A stretch of DNA of 64,000 nucleotides from Allomyces macrogynus ATCC 38327 (taxonomy: Eukaryota > Blastocladiomycota > Blastocladiomycetes > Blastocladiales > Blastocladiaceae), in the NCBI GenBank assembly GCA_000151295.1, contig GG745355.1, positions 318,191 to 382,190 of the forward strand, read 5' to 3'. This document shows, piece by piece, positions 57,457-64,000 of this stretch. A program made the position numbers and the translations under genes. The notes under the pieces are model-generated. The model had not been told where the DNA came from. It searched no databases and saw only the letters and a list, made by a program, of their open reading frames with translations. How positions within the stretch are numbered: position 1 is the first letter of the stretch; each line of letters opens with the position of its first letter.

Positions 57457-57954
57457 GGTTGAGGTTGAAATGCGGGGAGTGGGCGCGATGGCGGAGTTGC
57501 AGCAGTGTTGTTGATGAGCCGGCTGTTGGAAATACGATGTTCGGTTTGGAGTGGCGAGGCGTTTTGAATTTCTTGTGGATGGAAATGATGTGTCGCGAGC
57601 TGCCGTTAGCTGCCTCCGCTTGTTGCCTGTACGTCAACGACACTCTTGATGTCTGGCCTTCAAAATCTTGGCCGAGCAGCGCCGAGCAGCACATCTGCCG
57701 GCTTTTCGGTACTCTTCGCTGAAGTATGACCAGGAGCCGAATCACGTTTGGATCACCTTCTTCGATCGCTCGTGACATTAACCTCGCCCATTTTTCCGAG
57801 AAAGTTTCAACAGCATCATACACGGTCGCCGCTCTGTCGGGCCGCTTGACTTTCGAACGCATTGTCAATCATCAGCGATCAAGGACACGAAAATCACTGA
57901 CCAAAGAGTCGAATGGAGGCTTTGAGTGGTGAATGAAAACTCCTTCGAGTAAGC
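57457..57954. other. Intergenic region between LRR members
   Basis: About 500 bp upstream of member D. A minus-strand frame from an ATG at 57868 encodes a short ankyrin-like phrase (AIEEGDPNVIRLLVILQRR), then runs antisense-style into member D in another frame. It is not called. Confidence 0.35.
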
Positions 57955-58143
57955 TCATATGGTGTCAACTTCATAAAGAAACAATGCAACATCTTGCAAC
58001 ATAGCCGCCGTGCTCACATCCACTTCGATCAGCTCGGTCTTCTCGGAGAAATTGAACAGCGCCATGCAGCACGACTGCCAACATGATTCCTGCTCAGGGG
58101 GAACCGTTCGAGCGACAAGGGCAGCCGCGAAATCTACTTGCAT
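57955..58143 (-). pseudogene. C-terminal fragment of an F-box/LRR-like gene (member E)
   Basis: A 62-codon frame ending at 57955. CMALFNFSEKTELIEVDVST matches the C terminus of member D (IALHDLCEKAKLIQVEVNDT), and VDFAAALVAR matches the C-terminal part of member F (DDFAAALLAR). Nothing upstream continues the match, so it is an isolated 3' fragment. Confidence 0.55.
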
Positions 58144-58626
58144 CCTGTGGTGGCCGGATCACATCTGTTTGCATTCGTCACAATGATGCAGCGACAGGCG
58201 GAATGTGTCGTTGTTCAGCTTAATTTGATGACGTCCGTGTTGCCGATGTTTTTTAACACATTGTCTTGACAGAAGAAGTCACCTTGGCTATTGCCCTGCT
58301 GCAGCGCATTGGTGGCAAGCGTAACTGTGGCGATTATCGGCGCGCCTTGCAGGCGCGGATCATAGGAGCTGGGCCTGCCAGCAAGTGAGCTGGAGAAATG
58401 GAGGAGCGCTGCACAGATGTCAATTCGGCACGTTGTGAAAGAAATGGTGATGTTTGATGGCCCATAATGTTGTTGGCCCTGTCTCTATAAGGGGTGATGC
58501 GATCTTGGAGCTGGCCTGGGCCAATCTCATTCAAAAATGAAATCCAATGACAGCAAATCACCGCGACACGGACGGCAAGCCGTCAAGATAGGCCCGAATA
58601 GGGGCAATGAAAGAACTCATTGATTG
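58144..58626. other. Intergenic, no gene seen
   Basis: About 480 bp between the LRR fragment and the 3' end of member F. Nothing further seen. Confidence 0.35.
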
Positions 58627-60363
58627 TCACGCAACACCAACACGTCCAACTGCAAACCGCGACCGCAACCTTGCTAACATTCCGCTCGACATGCGCGCAC
58701 CCTCAGCATTGACTGTCATCTTGTGCTGCACAGGCGGGCGCGCGAGCAACGCAGCGGCAAAATCGTCGCCGACTTGCGTTTGAGCCACATCAAGCTCGCG
58801 CAATGCCATGGGTAGCATTTCGACCCATGCGACATTGCCGTCGCCAAGCTCTGGGTTGACCTGCAGGTCAAGCACGCGCAGCCGTGCCGGCAACATGATT
58901 GGGCCCGCCGTCAGGCTGTTGCGGTCAAGATAGAGCACGCGCAACGTCTGCGGCCATGAAAATTGCGACACATCGTCATCCGTCAGACCGCACTGCGCCA
59001 GAGTCAGCTCAACGAGCCGAGGTGGGAGGTTCTGCATGAGGGTGGCGACACCCAAAGTGCCGCCAAGGCGCATGCCTCGCAATTCGAGTGACGTGAGCGT
59101 CGCGGGGAGCCGTGCCGCGAGCACAGTCACTGGAACATCGGCCGACGAGGTGCATCTAGAACACATCGCCTGGCCAAGTGCGAGCTTGTCCAGCGTTTCG
59201 GAAAGAGGCAACTTTGCCGCCATGACCTCATCCCACGTTGGGAGAACGAGTCCAAGATGTCGAGTGACCCGTGGCAACTGCGCAGCAAGCGGGTGAAAAA
59301 CAGTGGAATTGGGCTCGTGGTCATGCCAACAGTATGGCATGGCGAACGACAGCGCTTCGATTGGTGTGGGGAGGAGGCGACCAAACTGTGCCAGCATGTC
59401 AATTTCGTCAACTTCAATCCAGGCATCGTCCTCGATTTGGGCATCATTCTCGACGTTCTTCGTCACCCACATTGCGAGGCAGCCAATTTTGGTCCGCGGG
59501 AGCGCCGAAGCAACCATGAATAGATCGGCAAGCGGAAATTTGACAAGTTCGAGCGAGTGGAGCGCCGGTAAATGTGGGACAAGAGCAGCGACTGCTGTGG
59601 CAATGATTGTATGCATGGATGCCGAAACCGTGGAACTGCGCATGTCGAGCGTGAGCGACGTCAGCGTGGTTGGAACATGTTCAAGCAAGCGTGGCACATC
59701 CAGGTCCTCGTCCCCGCCCAGCTTGACAAATAGCTGCTGCAAACGGCTCGCTTGCAGACCCGTCATGATGTTCTGCATGTCGCGAGGATGAGAAAACTTG
59801 AGCTTGACCAAGAACAAAATGGCAAGGGACGCAGGAAGGACAACTTGATTCCACGCGACAAGCTCACTGATCCAGAGGGAGCGACAGCGACATGGAACGG
59901 CTTGAAAGTGGCCATCCTTGAGATCAAAGTGCTGGAGCTGATGTTGTGCGATTGGGACGGTGGACCAGCGACGCGAGACGCTGAACGCCTTTTCGAGCGG
60001 CTCCGACGTCGGATCTGCGATCAGGATTTGCCGAGTACAATCGCGGAAGGGCAAGACCAGAGACCATTGATCATGACCCATCCCGCTTTTGGCGCCAATC
60101 AGACGCCCGATACAGCGCACTTTCAGCTCAATCGTGTCAGGATTGTTGTCATGGAGGGATAGGTCGAATAGAACTCCAGCGCGAAGCAAGACGCGGATGC
60201 TCGGCGCGTATAGGTTTGGGGCAGCAAGGGCGAGGTGGAGCAAGTCAAGTCGATTTCCGAACTGACCAGGAACGGCCAGGCACTCCGCGATTCGGGTCGC
60301 TACATCAAATGGCAACTGGTCGAGAGCTGACCCTGCATCGCTTTGCGGCAGGTTGTTGGTCAT
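58627..60363 (-). CDS. F-box-like leucine-rich-repeat protein (member F, diverged, intact)
   Basis: Single exon, 578 residues from the ATG at 60361-60363 (MTNNLPQSDAGSALDQLPF). That start places the F-box-like segment (ALDQLPFDVATRIAECL, then LLHLALAAPNLYAPSIRVLL) where it lies in member D. An in-frame ATG at 60498 and the open frame beyond it run over the 3' end of the next gene and are not favoured. The linker block (QWSLVLPFRDCTRQILIAD, RRWSTVPIAQHQLQHF) and LRRs (TLTSLELRGMRLGGTLGVAT, TLRVLYLDRNSLTAGPIMLP, RLRVLDLQVNPELGDG, MALRELDVAQTQVGDDFAAA) are present. It is more divergent than members A-E are from one another, so it is probably an older paralogue. Inferred role: SCF substrate receptor. 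Confidence 0.7.
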   Translation of the reverse strand: MTNNLPQSDAGSALDQLPFDVATRIAECLAVPGQFGNRLDLLHLALAAPNLYAPSIRVLLRAGVLFDLSLHDNNPDTIELKVRCIGRLIGAKSGMGHDQWSLVLPFRDCTRQILIADPTSEPLEKAFSVSRRWSTVPIAQHQLQHFDLKDGHFQAVPCRCRSLWISELVAWNQVVLPASLAILFLVKLKFSHPRDMQNIMTGLQASRLQQLFVKLGGDEDLDVPRLLEHVPTTLTSLTLDMRSSTVSASMHTIIATAVAALVPHLPALHSLELVKFPLADLFMVASALPRTKIGCLAMWVTKNVENDAQIEDDAWIEVDEIDMLAQFGRLLPTPIEALSFAMPYCWHDHEPNSTVFHPLAAQLPRVTRHLGLVLPTWDEVMAAKLPLSETLDKLALGQAMCSRCTSSADVPVTVLAARLPATLTSLELRGMRLGGTLGVATLMQNLPPRLVELTLAQCGLTDDDVSQFSWPQTLRVLYLDRNSLTAGPIMLPARLRVLDLQVNPELGDGNVAWVEMLPMALRELDVAQTQVGDDFAAALLARPPVQHKMTVNAEGARMSSGMLARLRSRFAVGRVGVA

Positions 60364-60503
60364 GGCACTTTGGAGAGCGAGAGCTGCTTGACGAGCTGTT
60401 GGCAACCGCAATCCCTCACGAAATTTGCTCTCGGCCAAGGAAGGACTTTGATACGGAGTGACAACGTCGCAAACGTCACGCCCAAGAAATCTATTGTTCA
60501 TGC

Positions 60504-60966
60504 TCAATCCCACAACACCTTGCGCTTTTGCTTGTCGAGCCGCTTCCTCTCGTTCTTGTTGGCCTTCTCCTCGAGCTGCTCGGCGCGCGCCATGGCCTTG
60601 TCCAGCTGCGCTGATTGCTTCTTGCCGCCTTTCTTTTTCATCGGCGTCGTCTTCTTGACCTTGGTGAGGTCGGCCGCCTCGTCCATGGTCTCGTCGCGCG
60701 TGATCTTGACGACAGAGGTGTCCTTCTCGGCTGCAGCAGCAGCAGCAGCAGCCGCGCCACCCTTGGCCTTGCCCGCGCCGGGGACGGGTGCCGGCTTGTC
60801 CCACGGGTTTACGGGCCTGTACACGACTAGAATTGCCGGTATATGGTCAGGTTCGCTCGGGATGCGGTGGTGCATGGTTGCCAGTCGCTGGATGGCCCGA
60901 AATGCATGCAGGTCCATTGTGGGTGTGTGCCGCCATACTTTGCGCCTTTTGCTTGGCCTTGCCCAT
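60504..60966 (-). CDS. Small basic protein with C-terminal coiled coil
   Basis: Two exons, 60966-60939 (28 nt) and 60826-60504, 106-bp intron, 116 residues. The splice yields MGKAKQKAQIVYRPVNPWDK, and both ends of the intron are clean GT-AG. The middle holds an Ala9 run, a Lys-rich stretch (KVKKTTPMKKKGGKK) that could be a nuclear or nucleolar signal, and a charged helix QLDKAMARAEQLEEKANKNE ending RKRLDKQKRKVLWD. Size, charge and the MGKxK start recall small ribosome-biogenesis factors, but I do not recognise the family. The gene is divergent from the dynein light chain gene, with start codons 265 bp apart. Confidence 0.65.
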
Positions 60967-61231
60967 GGTGTTGGTGTCGATAATTCGGTTCGTCCTTGGG
61001 TTGCTCGCGCGATTCACGCCAAACTCGCCAACACAAGCGCGAGCGCCATGCAGATTCGGTGCGGGACAGTCATGTGTCGACGTGTGACAGATCACCAAGG
61101 CCGGTGCGAGACGTGCTCTCTGTGCCCCGTCGCCAGCTTCAGCATTCACGTCGCGGGCCGCGGCGCCGTCGCATCAGCCGCCGTCATTCTGATTTTCTGC
61201 ACTCACAACTTTCCGCAAAAACATCTCCAAC

Positions 61232-62111
61232 ATGGTCCGACAAGTCCCCAGCCCTCCTACCCTCGATGCCGGCCGCCCTCGTCTGACAGCACCACGCCAA
61301 CCCGGCAACACCCTACACCATGGCCACGTAGGCAAAGGGGCTCACGACCAAGGAGGCGCTCAAGGCGTGGGAAGAAAAGTACCAGAAGGTCGCCGCAGAG
61401 GAGAAAGTCGTCAAGATGCTCATGTGGCAGCCATTTATCACCAAAATGGACGCCTCGCTTTCGACTTTAACCAAGTGCGAGTACGTGATGCACGCATCCG
61501 GGCCCAACTCTGACGGCAAGGCGCTCACGCATCAGAACGATAGGCAATTGAGCCTGTCTACCAACCAAATCGAAAAGATCACCAACTTGCAGGGATTGCG
61601 TACGCCGACCTCGACCTCTCGCGACATCGCACGCGCCACGGCCTCTCACCGAAGAACGCCGTCGCTCGCCGGATAGAATGTCTTCGTGTCCTCTCGCTCG
61701 GCCGAAACAACATCAAGAAGATTGAAGGGCTCGACGCCGTCGCCGACACGCTCGAGGAACTGTGGATCAGCTACAACCAGTTGGAGCGGTTGAACGGCGT
61801 CGAGTGCTGCAAGAAGCTCAAGGTGCTCTATGCGAGCAACAACAAGATCAAGGCGTGGGAGGGGATCGGCACGTTGGTACGTCGTCTCTTTGCCCGCTTA
61901 CGTTGGAGCGCCAACAGTGACTGACGTATGGGGATGGTGGATTTGCGTTTCGTAGAAGGACCTGCCAGCGCTCGAAGACATTCTCCTCAGCAACAATCCG
62001 CTCGAGGAAAAGCACACGGCCGAGGGCAACTGGCGCGACTTGTGCTCCAAGGCTGTGCCGCAAATCAAGCGGCTCGACGGCCAGATTGTGATCAAGCCCG
62101 ACGCCGAGTAG
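61232..62111 (+). CDS. DNAL1: Axonemal dynein light chain 1 (LC1)
   Basis: Proposed exons 61232-61234 (the ATG alone), 61332-61480, 61545-61600, 61677-61876, 61956-62111; 187 residues, all phases agree. The protein reads [17 protein letters not shown]..., [77 protein letters not shown] and [18 protein letters not shown]. It is collinear with LC1/DNAL1, an LRR protein on the outer-arm dynein heavy chain that helps regulate ciliary beating. The start is unusual: the obvious ATG at 61320 is followed in frame by TAG at codon 4, and GTAG there is more likely the splice acceptor. LC1 orthologues begin MAK, which the ATG-only first exon reproduces. Its donor GTCCGA is atypical, so exon 1 is the least certain part. 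Confidence 0.9.
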
Positions 62112-62480
62112 GGAGGGAGCGGCCGGGTTGAGCTGAAGGGAGGGGCGTTGCTGATGTGAGGGGATTGGGGATTGGACTGATGAGCGTGAGCTGGCAAATC
62201 TTTTTGGCTTCCCACCGTCTTTGCGCTTCTATATTGTCGTCACATCACAAAAGGCTTGTACACTCTTTTTGCACATCGCGGCCAGTGTATTGTCCGGAGA
62301 CGAGTTGAGCGGTGACAGCGGCAGCGATAGGATTCTTGGATGGCCCAGAGCAGTTACCCGTGTGTCTTGGCCACTGCGAAATGCATGAACTGATACGATA
62401 TTGCGGCCGTTCCTTGCGCCATCTTCATGAGCATCTCGCCCACCCAGGACAAGATCTCGGCACGATCCATGCAGGGTAAG
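62112..62480. other. Intergenic, downstream of LC1
   Basis: About 370 bp. No gene seen. It precedes the palindrome-rich region at 62485. Confidence 0.35.
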
Positions 62481-62484
62481 GGTG

Positions 62485-62512
62485 GTGGCGCCGACCTCAG
62501 GGTCGGCGCCAC
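62485..62512. repeat. Perfect 12-bp hairpin with 4-nt loop
   Basis: Stem GTGGCGCCGACC (62485-62496), loop TCAG, stem GGTCGGCGCCAC (62501-62512). First element of the palindrome-rich patch. Confidence 0.9.
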
Positions 62513-62516
62513 ATGT

Positions 62517-62826
62517 GCCCTAGGACCCTGCCCTAGGTCCAACCCTAGGTCAAAATGCTGTCCTAGGTCCACGCCGCTCCAGGACCACCACCTCGATGAA
62601 CCCCCACCGCGGCCACTTCGATTAATGGTTCTCAACATGCCCCTGTAAGCCTGGGGACCTGGACAGGAATTCTGGGACCTAGGTCCACGCCGGTCGGGGA
62701 ATGGAATTCGGGGATATGTACCGCGAGCAAGTCTCAGAAAGGGTGCTGGGGATGGGTATACGGGGAATTGGGACCTAGGGATGTGTGCCTGGGACCTAGG
62801 TCCACGCGCGGGCAGCGCAGCTGCCC
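62517..62826. repeat. Cluster of CCTAGG-core palindromes
   Basis: CCTAGG recurs at least six times. The full 12-bp palindrome GGACCTAGGTCC is exact at 62675-62686 and 62792-62803, each followed by ACG. Partial copies (CCTAGGTCC or close) lie at about 62532, 62544 and 62562, and GGACCTAGGG at 62771. The cluster ends with the hairpin GGGCAGC-GCA-GCTGCCC at 62810-62826. Confidence 0.85.
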
Positions 62827-62891
62827 TTGGGGCCAGGGGGTTCGGGGAATGCTTGGAGATGGGTTGGGAAGGTTTGTGGACACACTTGGGC

Positions 62892-63131
62892 GAACTATGT
62901 CCAGGGTGTGTCCACTCCAAATGGCCTCCCAGATAGGTTTTGACACACTGGACACACTGGACAGGGTTGAAAAAATAGATGGCTATAGAAAAAGGGGGGA
63001 GAAGATGTGCACAATCTGCACACATCCCCCTTTTTTTTTATTTCTGAACATCAATTGAAGTGTGTCCAGTGTGTCCAGTGTGTCCATGGGTCTGGGCGGC
63101 CATTTAGAGTGGACACACCTGGACATAGTTT
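62892..63131. repeat. Large nested inverted repeat next to the helicase gene
   Basis: Outer arms of about 71 bp, 62892-62963 and 63061-63131, are near-exact reverse complements (AACTATGTCCAGG...CACTGGACA and partner). Each carries a tandem TGTGTCCAG-type repeat. Between them lies an inner hairpin, left arm about 62989-63012 (AAAAAGGGGGG...ATGTGCA), right arm about 63017-63040 (TGCACACATCCCCCTTTTT). The whole structure starts about 35 bp downstream of the helicase stop codon. Confidence 0.85.
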
Positions 63132-63166
63132 ACCCAACTATGTCCACTGGACCTATTTACAAAGCT

Positions 63167-64000
63167 CTACTCACTGTCATCGTCTGAGAGGTCCATTGCC
63201 GCTGGACCACAATACTCGTACGAGGTAACCTTCCGCCCATCCACCACCTTGCGCTTCTGAATGAAAAGCTTGTCATCACCCCGCTTGGTCGTGTCCACGG
63301 CTTGAGTCAAGGATACCCCGAGGTGAGTGCTTGACACCACTTGGTGGCCTGGGAAACGTCTCTCGACATACTTCTGGTACATGGTGTAGATGTCCCTGCT
63401 GTCCATGACCTTCTCCACCTCCACGGCCCGGCCAGGCTCCATGAGGTTCCGCGGGAAGCCCCCATAGTCCACAAACTCCTTGATAAGCGCAGCAACAGGG
63501 TCAATGCAAGCTGCCGCCATGGCATCACAGTCCTCATTCTGTGGGAACTTGGACAGACGAATGCCCTTCAGGTCCAGGTTCATGATGTACGTGAAAATCT
63601 TGTTTGCGTTTGCCTTGACAAACTCGGCAAGCTGTTCAAAGTAATCCTCATCACAGTGGTGAATGTTTGAAACCTTGAGGCAAAACACTCGGTGACCGGT
63701 TGCTGTAAGCGGCAGAATTGCTTCGTTGTTCGAGTTAATCATGAAATTGTTCATGTTCTTGGCCACGTAGCGGCGCATGGACTTTTTGTTGATGAGAATC
63801 TTGTCGTCTGTGGTCATGTTCTTGAGCTTATCAAACATGGACCTGTGCTGCTTGAACCCCACTGCTGGCATCTCATCAAACAACACCAACGACTTGTTCT
63901 TGAGCTCTGAGTTGAACGTCTGCGCAAGGAACTGGTCTGCATTGTTCAGGGTCAGGCACAGCTCCTTTCCAAGCAGATGCTCAGACAACGTCTGGTAGAA
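63167..64000 (-). CDS. SF3-like helicase C-terminal part, virus or mobile-element type (partial)
   Basis: Open from the right edge to the stop at 63167-63169, 277 residues visible, no intron. A Walker B-like motif is LVLFDEMP. The N-x-N sensor region reads NNFMINSNNEAILPL, and an arginine follows in TGHRVFCL. This order is that of the SF3-like helicase fused to primase in many large DNA viruses, virophage-like elements and related transposons (DUF5906/NrS-1 type). Such enzymes unwind DNA for element replication. The C terminus is charged (SDDDSE). Composition is visibly less GC-rich than host genes, with many AAC, AAG and ATG codons. The N-terminal part, with Walker A and any primase, lies outside the window. 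The large inverted repeat just downstream suggests an element end. Confidence 0.65.
   Translation of the reverse strand, partial: FYQTLSEHLLGKELCLTLNNADQFLAQTFNSELKNKSLVLFDEMPAVGFKQHRSMFDKLKNMTTDDKILINKKSMRRYVAKNMNNFMINSNNEAILPLTATGHRVFCLKVSNIHHCDEDYFEQLAEFVKANANKIFTYIMNLDLKGIRLSKFPQNEDCDAMAAACIDPVAALIKEFVDYGGFPRNLMEPGRAVEVEKVMDSRDIYTMYQKYVERRFPGHQVVSSTHLGVSLTQAVDTTKRGDDKLFIQKRKVVDGRKVTSYEYCGPAAMDLSDDDSE

Noticed and set aside
57335..57868. 177-codon minus-strand frame upstream of and overlapping LRR member D
   Set aside because: Over half lies in another frame of member D. The unique part is short, with only a weak ankyrin-like phrase.
58627..60804. 725-codon frame starting upstream of LRR member F
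   Set aside because: The first 147 codons run opposite-frame through the small basic protein gene and are Gly/Arg/Gln-rich. The family start pattern fits the ATG at 60361-60363.
61320..61331. ATG at 61320 as the LC1 start
   Set aside because: It is followed in frame by TAG at the fourth codon.

Overview
This is a nuclear window of a GC-rich, intron-bearing eukaryote. The best fit is a zoosporic (flagellated) fungus, plausibly of the Blastocladiomycota; the phylum is inference. The reasons are: (i) compact genes with mostly 56-106 bp GT-AG introns whose donors are usually GTRCG; (ii) fungus-like genes (Raptor/Kog1, PAK/Ste20 kinase, Pex23/Pex30-type peroxin, Ole1-like desaturase fused to cytochrome b5, Npa3/GPN1, a Fus1-like SH3 membrane protein); (iii) an axonemal dynein light chain 1 gene, which ordinary non-flagellated fungi lack; and (iv) a Dictyostelium-cAR-like GPCR. 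Most genes were rebuilt by hand as spliced models, and exon coordinates with phase checks are in each entry.

Layout. 1-3.2 kb: the 3' end of one cAMP-receptor-like GPCR gene, then a complete four-exon paralogue. 3.4-8.4 kb: a PAK-family kinase (minus strand, seven exons, one of 11 nt) flanked by an apparent small three-exon gene and a decayed inverted copy of it. 8.6-16.1 kb: WDR89-like WD40 protein, SET/NAP histone chaperone, ADP/ATP carrier, mitochondrial ribosomal protein uS8m, and a Pex23/Pex30-like peroxin. 16.4-22 kb: two inverted, broken copies of an ankyrin-like gene around an alpha/beta hydrolase. 22.2-28.8 kb: GPN1 GTPase and an NSUN-type RNA methyltransferase (divergent), an LRR pseudogene, and a membrane-anchored short-chain dehydrogenase. 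30-39 kb: Raptor, a Fus1-like SH3 protein and an unrecognised 389-residue protein. 39.1-41.5 kb: no protein gene, but several degenerate tRNA-like (B-box) repeats in one orientation. 41.5-48.5 kb: EMC8/9 and frataxin (convergent, 31 bp apart), an unrecognised tail-anchored protein, and a stearoyl-CoA desaturase. 49.8-60.4 kb: a minus-strand cluster of F-box/LRR-like genes, two intact and the rest broken, one a chimera of two copies. 60.5-62.1 kb: a small basic protein and dynein light chain LC1.

The last 1.5 kb differs in character. It has a patch of palindromes (repeated CCTAGG cores, a perfect 12-bp hairpin), then a large nested inverted repeat, then the 3' end of a lower-GC, intronless reading frame encoding an SF3-like helicase of the kind found in viruses and large mobile elements. 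This looks like one edge of an integrated virus-like or transposable element that runs off the right end, and it is the strongest lead for something undescribed.

Housekeeping themes present are TORC1 signalling (Raptor), Rho/Rac/Cdc42 signalling (PAK), mitochondrial function (carrier, uS8m, frataxin), membrane biogenesis (EMC8/9, desaturase, peroxin) and flagellar motility (LC1). They are neighbours, not an operon.
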